NCBI RefSeq assembly: GCF_003313505.1
Contig: NZ_QMHO01000014.1
Coordinates: 32,605-96,604 of the forward strand
Length of the DNA: 64,000 nucleotides
Direction: 5' to 3'
Source: Pedobacter nanyangensis
GTDB taxonomy: Bacteria > Bacteroidota > Bacteroidia > Sphingobacteriales > Sphingobacteriaceae
In this document: piece after piece, positions 18,842-27,516 of the stretch
How the letters are laid out: each line of letters starts with the position of its first letter
How positions within the stretch are numbered: the first letter of the stretch is position 1
Made by a program: the position numbers and the translations under genes
The notes under the pieces: model-generated
The model's input: only the letters and a program-made list of their open reading frames with translations
What the model was told of the DNA's origin: nothing
The model's database searches: none

Positions 18842-18870
18842 TTTGTTTTTTGGATTTAATCCTATATTTG
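18842..18870 (+). promoter_or_regulatory. Predicted promoter of the CAT-anticodon tRNA
   Basis: TTTG at 18842-18845 and TATATTTG at 18863-18870 match the Bacteroidota -33/-7 elements with a 17-bp spacer. The implied start site falls about 10 nt before the tRNA. Confidence 0.6.
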
Positions 18871-18886
18871 CAGCTCGAAATTTTTC

Positions 18887-18960
18887 GGCGGGGTAGCTCA
18901 GTTGGTTAGAGCGCAGGATTCATAACCCTGAGGTCACGAGTTCAACTCTCGTTCCCGCTA
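18887..18960 (+). tRNA. tRNA-Met (CAT anticodon), elongator type
   Basis: The 74-nt cloverleaf has acceptor arms GGCGGGG and TCCCGCT (G-U at both ends), D arm GCTC...GAGC, anticodon loop TTCATAA with CAT at 18921-18923, T arm ACGAG-TTCAACT-CTCGT and discriminator A; CCA is not encoded. The initiator features (unpaired 1-72 and three G-C pairs in the anticodon stem) are absent. A lysidine-modified tRNA-Ile(CAT) cannot be excluded from sequence. Confidence 0.93.
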
Positions 18961-18971
18961 CTAGGATTACC

Positions 18972-19008
18972 AAGCCTTTAGACTTAAAACGCTAAAGGCT
19001 TTTTTTTT
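18972..19008 (+). terminator. Terminator downstream of the tRNA
   Basis: AAGCCTTTAG pairs with CTAAAGGCTT over a 10-nt loop and is followed by a run of eight to nine T. It starts 11 bp after the tRNA. Confidence 0.88.
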
Positions 19009-19076
19009 GCTACGCATTGTTAACGCAAGGCTTGGTGAAAGGAAACAGCCAGAAGATAAATGGATCTCAAAGTTGT

Positions 19077-19316
19077 TTATCGTTGCCAGAGTTTCCATGA
19101 CTTGTGATAGTTGCATTTCTGATTATTCAACAATTCCTTTAGGTGCTGCGATATGGTTGCTTGGGCAAGTCCAAGTTCTGCTACAAGATCATTACAGATA
19201 CGTGCCTGTTGTTTGATCATGTGCTGTAAATGGAAATACGTGCAGGATGCGCCAAGGCCTTCAAGATATTTGCCAACTCATTCTGTATTGAAGATGTTGC
19301 TCTTAGTTAGTCCCAT
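19077..19316 (-). pseudogene. Frameshifted remnant of an ArsR-family HTH regulator
   Basis: Reading the minus strand from the ATG at 19316, the frame gives MGLTKSNIFNTE and then stops. Shifting frame restores NELANILKALAHPARISI, and a second shift restores MIKQQARICNDLVAELG and LAQATISQHLKEL, which is the winged-helix of ArsR/SmtB repressors, including the ICNDLV motif next to the recognition helix. After that the sequence degenerates and a stop follows at 19077-19079. Two frameshifts plus loss of the C-terminal wing mean that no functional repressor can be made. The usual ArsR partner genes (glyoxalase-like, arsenate reductase, arsenite pump) are absent nearby, so this is an isolated relic. 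Confidence 0.8.
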
Positions 19317-19446
19317 ATATTATTAATCGTATACCGAAATTTGAAAAACTGCATGTTCTTTGTGACAAGCAAATAACAATTCATGACATGTATTTTGGGC
19401 TAAACGTTACTATATTGGCGAAATTTAGGAACTTAAAATAGAGCTT

Positions 19447-19716
19447 ATGAAATGTCCAAATTGTAATGAAACATTGTTGATTGCCGAGCGCCACCAAGTA
19501 GAAATTGACTACTGTCCAAATTGCAGGGGCGTTTGGTTAGACCGCGGCGAGCTGGATAAAATTTTAGCACAAGCAGACCATCAACCTTACCAAGAACCCA
19601 GAAATAGAAACGATGACCAACGAAATCATCATGATAGCTATTCTACGGAACACCAGTATCAGCAATATCCCAAAAAGAAAAAATCATTTCTTTCGGAGCT
19701 GTTTGACTTCGATTAG
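19447..19716 (+). CDS. Small zinc-ribbon protein, zf-TFIIB type
   Basis: The 89-residue protein has two CPNC knuckles (residues 3-6 and 23-26) followed by RGVWLDRGELDKI, the signature of the zf-TFIIB-like zinc finger found in many small bacterial proteins. The middle is rich in His, Gln, Asn and Arg, probably disordered, and the C terminus has a basic patch KKKK before a short hydrophobic/acidic tail. Role unknown; nucleic-acid or protein binding is a guess. It ends just before a good terminator. Confidence 0.85.
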   Translation: MKCPNCNETLLIAERHQVEIDYCPNCRGVWLDRGELDKILAQADHQPYQEPRNRNDDQRNHHDSYSTEHQYQQYPKKKKSFLSELFDFD

Positions 19717-19724
19717 TTAAATAA

Positions 19725-19755
19725 AAACAGCCCAACACGGATTGGGCTGTTTTTT
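19725..19755 (+). terminator. Terminator of the zf-TFIIB gene
   Basis: AACAGCCCAA pairs perfectly with TTGGGCTGTT across CACGGA and is followed by further T residues. Confidence 0.88.
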
Positions 19756-19878
19756 AGCCGTTTTTTTTGGCTAAAAGCGAAACTTACCATCGTTTGACGA
19801 TCAGCTGTGCAAATAAAGGGTGCTGCCACTAGCCCAAAAAGCATCCGGCCAAAACAGGGAATGTTTCAAAGATTTTGC

Positions 19879-21279
19879 TTATTCTTCTAAATATTTAACG
19901 GCAAACGCCACCCAGTCTTTTACCGATTTATCCAGATAAACATCAGGCTGTATCCCAATATGATCTATAGGATAATCGGGTAAACGTAACGCCCGGTAAG
20001 TTGGCATGAACAATTGGTAGCCGGAACAAGCTAAATCATTTAAATAGGCATTACCATAATCTAATGCTCCGTAACTTGGAACACCTAATATTTTAACTTT
20101 TTTACTTTGTTTGGCTACAAACAAAAAGTATTCTGCGGAGCTTCCAGAGCCCTTATCGGCTAGGATTACCACGTGCCTGGGACTTTTTGCGGCTACGGAT
20201 ACATTTTCGATGTAAATGGGTTGTCCGGTAACATTGAAATTAACAAACTGTCCCAAATTTGCCTTTAGCGTTGCGATGTTCTGATCTATATTGGCGGTTG
20301 GGGTACTTTTATCGAGGCTTTTTTTATACGCTTCCAAATGGTTGATATAGGTTTGGGTTGCCAAAAACTCGGCACCGGTATTCCTGATGGATTTTCCCAT
20401 GATATAAGGTAGCAGTTTTTGATAAGCATCGGTAGTGCCGCCAGGATTTCCCCTAAGATCAACGATGAGATTTTCACTGTTTTCAAGCTGCGTTTTGTGG
20501 TCCTCAATCAATTTTGAAAGTTGTTCCAGATATTGATATTCGAAACTTGGCAGTTTAAGCATGGCGGTTTTAGCCGTTAGTTTTTTAAAGTAGAAGCCCT
20601 CCAGTTCGTTTAGCCGAGTAGCCACCGCCGCTTCATTGATGGGCAGTGGACTTTCCTTTGCCAACGCTACGTTTACTCCACTTAAAAACAGTACGCCTTC
20701 CTTATATAAAGTAAAGTTTCCGGTTTTTAGGGTCTTATCTCTCAGCGCATATTCAAACGTGCCGTTGGCCAACAACCTAAACTTGATTTCCTTGGGTTTC
20801 CATAATGGAGATTGTGCTTCGATAATAAAGCCTACATATTCATTTTTACTTAGCCTTTTAACACCAATACGATAGCCATCTGTTTTCCAAACTCCTTCAA
20901 GCGTGTCTTTTGTTTGGGCCACCTGATTTTGAAATTCCTTAAGATCTATAGCAATGCTTGCTGCTTTGCCCATGGTTGTACCAGAGATAAAAGGCGCTCC
21001 ATTGGCCCCCACCCATAAATGCGGATCCTCAAAGAAATCGATATATTGTTTTAATATTTTTTGGCAGGCTAAGCTATCAGCTTGCTTAACTTGTTTGGTT
21101 AAATTTTCCTTAAATCCGTTGTACAAAAACGTTTCTTTGGTTTTTGCCGAAAAGCCTGGATATTCTGCTTCTACCTTACTGATGAGCTTATCTAAAACCT
21201 GCCCACAAGAGCATGGAGTTTGCTGGCCGAAAGATAGTGCAGGGAGAAGCGTAACGAGTAGATAGCATAGTTTTTTCAT
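19879..21279 (-). CDS. Secreted S41-family peptidase (tail-specific protease-like)
   Basis: The ATG at 21279 (MKKLCYLLVTLLPALSFGQ) gives a clean signal peptide and 466 residues; a 30-codon longer frame overlaps the upstream AraC gene and lacks a signal. The C-terminal half is the S41 core: ENLIVDLRGNPGGTTDAY, then VILADKGSGSSAEYF with the catalytic serine, and YGALDYGNAY, with the C-terminal DHIGIQPDVY motif also typical. No PDZ domain is obvious; the N-terminal part is a helical domain followed by a beta domain (about 130-240). Such proteins occur widely in Bacteroidota as secreted S41 proteases of unknown substrate. It follows an AraC-type regulator on the same strand. Confidence 0.87.
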   Translation of the reverse strand: MKKLCYLLVTLLPALSFGQQTPCSCGQVLDKLISKVEAEYPGFSAKTKETFLYNGFKENLTKQVKQADSLACQKILKQYIDFFEDPHLWVGANGAPFISGTTMGKAASIAIDLKEFQNQVAQTKDTLEGVWKTDGYRIGVKRLSKNEYVGFIIEAQSPLWKPKEIKFRLLANGTFEYALRDKTLKTGNFTLYKEGVLFLSGVNVALAKESPLPINEAAVATRLNELEGFYFKKLTAKTAMLKLPSFEYQYLEQLSKLIEDHKTQLENSENLIVDLRGNPGGTTDAYQKLLPYIMGKSIRNTGAEFLATQTYINHLEAYKKSLDKSTPTANIDQNIATLKANLGQFVNFNVTGQPIYIENVSVAAKSPRHVVILADKGSGSSAEYFLFVAKQSKKVKILGVPSYGALDYGNAYLNDLACSGYQLFMPTYRALRLPDYPIDHIGIQPDVYLDKSVKDWVAFAVKYLEE

Positions 21280-21353
21280 CTTGTGATTACCTAATGGTTG
21301 AGCGCCAAAGGTACGGCCTGCCCTATTTTCAAAATAGTAAAAATGTAAACCAA

Positions 21354-22160
21354 CTAAATGAAAAGCCAAAGATTGCCCTGCTGGGTATCTACCTTTTTGA
21401 AGAAAGTGTAAGGGTTAACCTTTGTAAGTTGCTTAAAATCTTTAACCAAATGTGATTGGTCGTAAAACAAACTATCGTAGGACAGGGCTGTTAAATTTTT
21501 ACTGGATTTTTGATGGCCAATGGCCTTTCTAAAACGATGTATCTTTCGGTACTCGGCCGCAGGTTTACCTATATTTTTGGTGAATATCTTATTGAGGTAT
21601 TGTCTCGAAAAGTTTCTCCTTTGCGCAATGTCGTCAATTTTCAACTCTGCTTCCACATCAGCTAAAATATCCTCCATCAGCTTCTGTTCGGCTGCCTTTA
21701 GTTTCGACAGCCAGTATTGCTCCAATCGCTCCCGTTGAAGATTTCGGTCCTGCGCTTGGAATATCTTCTGCATGTTGGCCATAAAGTCTGGGAATGGATT
21801 GAAATTCTTGCCGCTTTTATGCTTAAATAGTTGCTGTACGTTGTTAACGAAACGGTTAATTCCCAAAGGCTTAAAATAAATGGTTATTTCCTCAACAGCG
21901 CCTTCGATAAATACCTCGATTGGTGCGGTGTAACGTGCTACATAATTGGCCACGATATTTTGCCCAAAGGAAGGTTTTACCACAATTTTGCTTTCCTGCA
22001 TTTCAATTTCTATGCCCCGGCTTACCGATACAATGAAGAAATTATTGGGAAATGTCCAATAATGCAAAGGTTTTGTACTTGCACCGGGCGAAATAAAATA
22101 GTAACCTTCAATATACTTGCTTAGTGCCTCTTGTTTGGGCCTGTAAAATTCCATCTCCAT
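21354..22160 (-). CDS. AraC-family transcriptional regulator
   Basis: The 268-residue regulator has an N-terminal ligand or dimerisation domain of the DUF6597 type (RPKQEALSKYIEGYYFISPG) and a C-terminal AraC double helix-turn-helix at about residues 165-255. The second HTH has the family signature SYDSLFYDQSHLVKDFKQL. Its neighbours are an S41 protease downstream (74 bp) and DUF2200 upstream. Effector unknown; regulation of the adjacent protease gene is possible but not shown. Confidence 0.88.
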   Translation of the reverse strand: MEMEFYRPKQEALSKYIEGYYFISPGASTKPLHYWTFPNNFFIVSVSRGIEIEMQESKIVVKPSFGQNIVANYVARYTAPIEVFIEGAVEEITIYFKPLGINRFVNNVQQLFKHKSGKNFNPFPDFMANMQKIFQAQDRNLQRERLEQYWLSKLKAAEQKLMEDILADVEAELKIDDIAQRRNFSRQYLNKIFTKNIGKPAAEYRKIHRFRKAIGHQKSSKNLTALSYDSLFYDQSHLVKDFKQLTKVNPYTFFKKVDTQQGNLWLFI

Positions 22161-22183
22161 CTGTTCCCCAAGTTACCGCAGCT

Positions 22184-22537
22184 TTATTTCCTTAAGATTT
22201 TCTCCATGGCCTTGCCTTTGGCCAATTCATCAATCAATTTGTCCAGATAACGCACTTGCTGCATTAATTTATCTTCAATATCCTCTACACGATAGCCACA
22301 AATTACACCAGTAATTTTTGACGCATTGGGATGCAGCCTTGCCTGCGCAAAAAAATTTTCGAAATCAGTTTTTTGATCAATATGTTGCTGTAGGGTTTGG
22401 GCATTGTACCCCGTTAGCCAAAAGATAATTTCATCTACCTCTGCCTTGGTACGGCCTTTTTTTTGGGCCTTGGCCAGATAAAGTAGGTAGACACTGGCAA
22501 ACGACATGCGGTAAACTCTGGTGTTGTTCGGATTCAT
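22184..22537 (-). CDS. DUF2200 family protein
   Basis: The 117-residue protein covers the entire DUF2200 domain, with characteristic RVYRMSFASVYLLYL, RTKAEVDEIIFWLTGY, ITGVICGYRVEDIEDKLMQ and the closing DELAKGKAMEKIL. The family is small, cytoplasmic and widespread, with no known function. It lies 23 bp upstream of the AraC gene on the same strand, so the two may be cotranscribed. Confidence 0.92.
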   Translation of the reverse strand: MNPNNTRVYRMSFASVYLLYLAKAQKKGRTKAEVDEIIFWLTGYNAQTLQQHIDQKTDFENFFAQARLHPNASKITGVICGYRVEDIEDKLMQQVRYLDKLIDELAKGKAMEKILRK

Positions 22538-22594
22538 ACGGACTGCTTTTGGTTTTCAAAACTACAACTAAAGAAGATATTTTTCTGCATAAAA

Positions 22595-23194
22595 TCAGCT
22601 GCCAAACTTGCTTGCCCTCGAAAAATCGGCCTTTAATTTCCTCATCAAATTATCCTTTATTTCGTTGGGCAGGTCTTTTAATTTAGGGCCCAGGTTAGGT
22701 TCCCTAAGGGTGCAGTTCCCCGCATCGTCGCAATAAAATTTCAGGTGATAGAGGTATTTTTTGTTACCGTAAAAAATGATAAACGATGCTTTTACGTCGT
22801 TATCGGCATTACCACAGTAAAAGAAAGGAATGAAAACGGCCTTTGTGCCACCATGCTCTGAAAACCACATATCGTTTTCCCTAAACAAAATCATTTCCAT
22901 TTGATAATCTTTATCGTCAAAAACAATTTCCTGAACAAAGTTTTTGTTCTTTAATACGGCTTTAATTTTGGTTTTATGCCCATCAAACGGTGGTTTGGCG
23001 GGGTTACACAGGGCATTTACATTTACGGTAAGCTTATTTTCACCATTTTTATCTTTCCACACTTTATAAATTTTGGCGGAATCAGTTTGGACCACTTGTG
23101 CTACAACAGGTTTGCAGCACACCATCAATAAAATAAAGCTTAGCTGGTGTACATTTGTCCCTAAGCCTTTGCTGATATTAAAAAAATTCCTCAT
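22595..23194 (-). CDS. Secreted protein of unknown function
   Basis: I do not recognise this protein. The ATG at 23194 (MRNFFNISKGLGTNV) is preferred over one 14 codons upstream because it gives a better signal-like N terminus: a basic region and the core LSFILLMVCCKPVVAQ. The mature part is about 165 residues with four cysteines (two in FYCDDAGNC), beta-rich, ending in a charged helix. No domain or catalytic motif is evident. It has the same general style as the protein at 1751-2233 but no clear homology. Confidence 0.65.
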   Translation of the reverse strand: MRNFFNISKGLGTNVHQLSFILLMVCCKPVVAQVVQTDSAKIYKVWKDKNGENKLTVNVNALCNPAKPPFDGHKTKIKAVLKNKNFVQEIVFDDKDYQMEMILFRENDMWFSEHGGTKAVFIPFFYCGNADNDVKASFIIFYGNKKYLYHLKFYCDDAGNCTLREPNLGPKLKDLPNEIKDNLMRKLKADFSRASKFGS

Positions 23195-23284
23195 CTGTGT
23201 TGATAAATAAGCAAGCTTACCATGTTTCAACCACAATTTAAGGATAATTAATTAATCTGTACGGTAAATTCAAATCTCCGGGCA

Positions 23285-23322
23285 CAAAAAAACCTTGCAG
23301 GCCTTTGAAAACCTGCGAGGTT
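23285..23322 (-). terminator. Terminator downstream of the TPR gene
   Basis: On the minus strand AACCTCGCAGG pairs with CCTGCAAGGTT over a short loop and continues into TTTTTTTGTG. A related stem (CTCGCAGGT) is used at 27472-27495. Confidence 0.85.
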
Positions 23323-23353
23323 AAAAGACCAATAGCCAGGTGCGGCGTAAAAA

Positions 23354-24472
23354 TTATCTGGTCAAAGCGATAAAACTAGGGTCGTTCCATAAGTTTTGAA
23401 GGTGTGGAAACTTTTTGGCATCTTTCTTCAATTCGGGCTCCATGCTAAAAGTTTGTTCCAGCAAGGCCAGGCTTTCTTCGGTTTTCGACTGTAGGTTTTT
23501 GATAATGGCCATTTGATAGTAATTCCAGGAAAAGGGCTCAAGCTTATTCAGTCCTTCAAAAACAGCGATAGCTTCTTCAAATTTTTGCTGGCCTTGCAGG
23601 TACAACCCTTTACAGTAACCCAATTGATATTGGGCATTTGGTGTTAATTTTTGATGATAATGGTCAAATTCGGCTATGGCATCAGCTTCCGGCAACGCCG
23701 AAAAAGTAGTAATCAGCAACTGAATAGCGATGTGTTCGCTATGATAGTTGGCAAAAAGTTTTTTTACCGATGACAGGGCATCCTGAAATTGGCCATTTTT
23801 AAGATGGAACTGAATAATATAAATGAGCGCATTGGGATGGTCGGGATCGTTTTCGAGAATTTTTTGTACGAGTTGGATAAACTCGCCTTCAGTTTCTGCA
23901 GTCATCGTTTCATAAAGCAGGTCCATTTTATTTTCCAACACAAAAAGATGGTTCGGTTCTAATTTCAAGGCCTTGTTAAAACATGCCAAGGCCTGTTCCC
24001 GATCTCCTCTTTGGGCATAAAGGGAGCCCTTATTGGCATAGGCCAGCGTGGCATTTTCATCCAGTTCCAACGCCTTATCAAACAACTCGAGGGCATTGTC
24101 AAAATCACCTCTTTCCATTTGATAGGCGCCGTAGCCAATGTACCTGTCCACTTGGTCGGGTTCTACGTTTCCTTTGGTATGCTCCGGATTAGGGGTAAAT
24201 TTAATGTCTACAATTTCGCCAGAATCAACGGCCTGATCAAAATCTTTTACTGCATTCTCGTTCAAGCGTTTCAAATCATCAACCACCTGGGCAATTTGCT
24301 GAGCATCCAAGCCTTCTTTTTGCAGGGCAATCTCCACATTTTCGTACTTTAGCTTTTGTTCAAAATAGATCATCCGGGCCAATGCCAAAATCTCTACCCG
24401 ATATTGTTGTGAATAGAACGTTTCATCGTCAATTCGTTTTTTCTTTGGTTTAAAAAAATCAAATAATCCCAT
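23354..24472 (-). CDS. Tetratricopeptide-repeat protein
   Basis: This 372-residue soluble protein has a short N-terminal motif MGLFDFFKPKKKR, a 75-residue helical region, and then TPR units; the clearest run from about 113 to 185 (YGAYQMERGDFDNALELFDK, then ALAYANKGSLYAQRGDREQAL). Weaker repeats continue to the C terminus. TPR proteins are scaffolds for protein-protein contacts; the partner is unknown. It is monocistronic with a good terminator. Confidence 0.85.
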   Translation of the reverse strand: MGLFDFFKPKKKRIDDETFYSQQYRVEILALARMIYFEQKLKYENVEIALQKEGLDAQQIAQVVDDLKRLNENAVKDFDQAVDSGEIVDIKFTPNPEHTKGNVEPDQVDRYIGYGAYQMERGDFDNALELFDKALELDENATLAYANKGSLYAQRGDREQALACFNKALKLEPNHLFVLENKMDLLYETMTAETEGEFIQLVQKILENDPDHPNALIYIIQFHLKNGQFQDALSSVKKLFANYHSEHIAIQLLITTFSALPEADAIAEFDHYHQKLTPNAQYQLGYCKGLYLQGQQKFEEAIAVFEGLNKLEPFSWNYYQMAIIKNLQSKTEESLALLEQTFSMEPELKKDAKKFPHLQNLWNDPSFIALTR

Positions 24473-25009
24473 GGTTTTAAGTTAGAAAGCCGGCCATTTT
24501 AGCGGCATGAGCGTTTATGATCAAATATTTGGGCTTAAAATAATAAATTTTGATTTAAGGCAAGGTTTGTAATGGTCTTTTTGGACAAATTTTGTTTACG
24601 GCCGCCATTTACATAGCGGGTGCAAACCTGAATCCGTTTAGTTTTCAAACAAATAACCGCTGTACACCTAAAATGCGCTTTGCATGGTGAGCAAGCTCCG
24701 TTGGACTTAAAGCATGCTCATTAGTGTTCCGAGACTGCAAGTTTGCGCTTTCGAAGCCCAAACTTGCCGTTAAAACAATTGACTGAGGCCTTTGGAAGGC
24801 CACTGTTAGGCCCTGAATAACTGAAGTTGCCAAAAACAAGCCTGTTTAATCTGCCTGCCCGTTCTCCAAAAACTCAAGGCCATGCATCAACCAAAATAAA
24901 AATTGGTTTTTTGAGTAGCAAATGAACATATACGAAAAATTTCGTAAAAAATAAATCCTTCATGCAACGAAGCGAAAAATGGTCTCGTCTTTTATGAAAA
25001 TCTTTATCG
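24473..25009. other. Gene-free spacer between TPR and TonB-type receptor genes
   Basis: 537 bp. A 64-codon minus-strand frame at 24645-24839 is the only longer open frame, with composition unlike a structured protein. The segment contains paired words (GCATGGTGAGCAAGCTC / AAAGCATGCTC and AGGCCTTTGGAAGGCC) suggesting folded non-coding or decayed repeat DNA. The last 60 bp before the receptor start are AT-rich and must contain its promoter, but I could not find a convincing -33/-7 pair. Confidence 0.5.
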
Positions 25010-27445
25010 ATGAAAATAAATTTCCTACAAGATATTCCACTTAAAATCCGAGCTAACCAATGGGTGATCACGTTATTTTTAACCTTTTTGGCTACACAAA
25101 TAGTAAATGCCCAAGAAAAAATCAAGTTTCAGGGAATAGTTAAAGACAGCATTAACCTACAAGCAATTCCTTACGCAAGGGCAAGTTTCCAAAAAGTTTC
25201 GCAACTCAAAAGCTCGGCAATCCATACTGCTTCTGATACCTTGGGCATGTTTACACTTAATTTAGACACCGGAGTTTATCAAATTTCGGTACAACTTGTT
25301 GGTTATGCGCCGCAGACGCAAAAAATCAAAATTATATCCAGCGGTTTACCTCCCGCCCTCTTTTTGCTCCAACCCATAGCCAACCAGCTCAAGCAGGTTG
25401 CCATAATTGGCAAAAAACCACTAATTAGCCAGCAAAAAGACAAATTGGTTTATGATGTGGAGCAAGATGAGGCGGCCAAAGGCGAAAATATTAGCGATGT
25501 AATGCGACGGGTGCCGATGTTAAGTGTAGATGGCGAAGGCAATGTGCAACTAAACGGGCAAACCAATTATAAAGTTTTGCTGAATGGGCGTGAAACCGCC
25601 ATGTTTGCCCAAAATACCAGGGATGCGCTAAAGGGCTTTCCGGGGGCGGTGGTTGCCAAAATAGAAGTCATTACCTCGCCTTCGGCCAAATATGATGCCG
25701 AGGGTATTGGGGGTTTGATCAACATCATTACCAAAAAGGCCATTGTTGGTTATAATGGTTTTGTAAATGCGTACTACTCCAACATCAATTACCAAACGAG
25801 TACCAATTTTAGTGTGCGCTCAGGCAAATTTGCCATTACGGGAACTTACTTTTTAAGTGGCAATTACAATAACCAGTCAAAGGTGTTTAACGAAACGCTA
25901 TCTCTACAACCTTCTGTTTATCAAAAACGATTTTTAGTAGGCCAGCAGGTAACCAACCGCTTTTTAAACAACGGCAACCTGGAGATGAGCTACAACCTCG
26001 ATAGCCTGCAAACCATAGTTATTTATGGCAACGTAAGTGGTGGCCACAACAAAAGCAGCTTGGCACAAACCATTACTACAGCGGTGGCCAACGCAGCGCC
26101 GCAGCTTGATTTTTTCACCCAAAACATCCGAAATAATTTTCCAACTTACGGCCTTGGCAGCGATTTTATCAAGAAATTCAAGAGCCATCCGGAGAAGGAA
26201 CTGAGTTTTAGGTTTAATGGCCTGTTCAGCAAAAATGATGGGCTTAACAATAGTTTAATGGACCGCACCAACGGGGATCTTTTCAGGAAAAACGACAATT
26301 ATTCGAAAAATAGGGAGTACACCGTACAAACGGATTTTATCCAGCCCATTGGGCCATCGTTAAAATTTGAAACCGGTGCCAAATTTATTTTTAGAGATGC
26401 AGATGCCAACTATCTAAGCCTGAGCCGCACTGCCCAAGAGCTGCCTTTTGAACCCGATGCTTCCAATTCTGACAGTTTTGCCTATCAGCAACAAGTGTAT
26501 GGCGGCTATGGCTCCGTAGCTTTTTCTTTGGGAAAACTTAATTTCAGAACGGGACTTAGGGCAGAACATACCGAAGTAGATGGCGATTTTTTTAACACCA
26601 ACACCAAGGTTAAGCAAAGTTACACAACCTTTATTCCGGATTTTTCCGTAAATACCCAGCTTGGCAAAGGCTATACCATGATACTTGGCTACACCAAGCG
26701 CCTGCAGCGCCCTTACATTAACACGCTCAATCCTTTTATTCAGAACAACGATCCATTAAACCTTTCTTTTGGCAACCCTGAACTTGGCGCACAAACGATG
26801 CACACGCTATCATGGCAAAACCGAGTTTTAAAGGGAGCCAGTTTTTTTTCCTTTTCACTTACGGCATCCTACTCCGGCAATATGATTACACAGTACACCA
26901 CGTTTGATGAAATTTCGGGCGTGAGTACCACACAATATGATAACATAGGCCGAAACCGAGAAATTGCCTCTTTAATTGCTTTCTCCTCTTCGATCAAAAA
27001 ATTGAGAGGAGGCGTTAATGTAATGGTTCGTTACAACAAAATCGAAAATACTTTGATTGCCAGCCAGCAACAGGACGGCATTAGCGGAAATTTAGGTACT
27101 TTTTTCTACCTATCGCTTTACAAGAGCTTCTCCATTAGCGGCAGCGGCGGTATTAACCGGCCTCCCTTTACGCTGGTAAATAGCCAAAAGGCAATCCATT
27201 ACTATCAGATCAACTTTGGATGCAAATTTTTCAAAGACAAACTTAGCACGACAGTTAATTTTAATAATTTTTTTGCCAAATGGCGAAATAATTACTCGTT
27301 TACCGAAGATCGCAACTTTAGCAACAGCCTACGTACCCAAACCCCATTTAGGGTAACCTATATAGGCTTTACTTATAACTTTGGCAAGCTGAAAGAAAAT
27401 CTTTCGAAGAAAAAAGGCGTAAAAAACGACGATTTGATTAACTAG
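25010..27445 (+). CDS. Outer-membrane beta-barrel protein, TonB-receptor-like
   Basis: This 811-residue protein has a signal peptide (to about residue 35), a carboxypeptidase-regulatory-like domain (about 36-125), and a plug-type domain around 130-240 with ISDVMRRVPMLSVDGEGNV, VLLNGRE and KIEVITSPSAKYDAEG, then a 22-strand-type barrel of the OMP_b-brl_3 group. These are outer-membrane receptors that lack a classical TonB box and are annotated as outer membrane beta-barrel family; ligand unknown. The DAEGIGGLINIITKK motif confirms the plug. No SusD partner is next to it, so it is not part of a PUL. Confidence 0.87.
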   Translation: MKINFLQDIPLKIRANQWVITLFLTFLATQIVNAQEKIKFQGIVKDSINLQAIPYARASFQKVSQLKSSAIHTASDTLGMFTLNLDTGVYQISVQLVGYAPQTQKIKIISSGLPPALFLLQPIANQLKQVAIIGKKPLISQQKDKLVYDVEQDEAAKGENISDVMRRVPMLSVDGEGNVQLNGQTNYKVLLNGRETAMFAQNTRDALKGFPGAVVAKIEVITSPSAKYDAEGIGGLINIITKKAIVGYNGFVNAYYSNINYQTSTNFSVRSGKFAITGTYFLSGNYNNQSKVFNETLSLQPSVYQKRFLVGQQVTNRFLNNGNLEMSYNLDSLQTIVIYGNVSGGHNKSSLAQTITTAVANAAPQLDFFTQNIRNNFPTYGLGSDFIKKFKSHPEKELSFRFNGLFSKNDGLNNSLMDRTNGDLFRKNDNYSKNREYTVQTDFIQPIGPSLKFETGAKFIFRDADANYLSLSRTAQELPFEPDASNSDSFAYQQQVYGGYGSVAFSLGKLNFRTGLRAEHTEVDGDFFNTNTKVKQSYTTFIPDFSVNTQLGKGYTMILGYTKRLQRPYINTLNPFIQNNDPLNLSFGNPELGAQTMHTLSWQNRVLKGASFFSFSLTASYSGNMITQYTTFDEISGVSTTQYDNIGRNREIASLIAFSSSIKKLRGGVNVMVRYNKIENTLIASQQQDGISGNLGTFFYLSLYKSFSISGSGGINRPPFTLVNSQKAIHYYQINFGCKFFKDKLSTTVNFNNFFAKWRNNYSFTEDRNFSNSLRTQTPFRVTYIGFTYNFGKLKENLSKKKGVKNDDLIN

Positions 27446-27471
27446 GGATTGGCGTACATGGCCACCAAAAG

Positions 27472-27495
27472 CTCGCAGGTTCCAATACCTGCGAG
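27472..27495. terminator. Bidirectional hairpin between convergent genes
   Basis: CTCGCAGGT pairs perfectly with ACCTGCGAG over TCCAAT, between the convergent ends of the receptor gene and the serine hydrolase gene. The following GGTTTT on the plus strand is a weak T-tract, so it may serve both directions poorly or be a relic. Confidence 0.6.
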
Positions 27496-27516
27496 GGTTT
27501 TAGCTTAATGGACTTA

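Noticed and set aside
18887..18960. The tRNA as initiator tRNA-fMet.
   Set aside because: Position 1-72 is a G-U pair rather than mismatched, and the anticodon stem lacks the three consecutive G-C pairs of initiators.
24645..24839. A 64-codon minus-strand frame in the spacer before the TonB-type receptor.
   Set aside because: It is short, has no signal, motif or ribosomal context, and sits among paired repeat-like words.
25010..27445. The receptor as a SusC of a second PUL.
   Set aside because: No susD-like gene is adjacent and the C-terminal barrel is of the OMP_b-brl_3 type.
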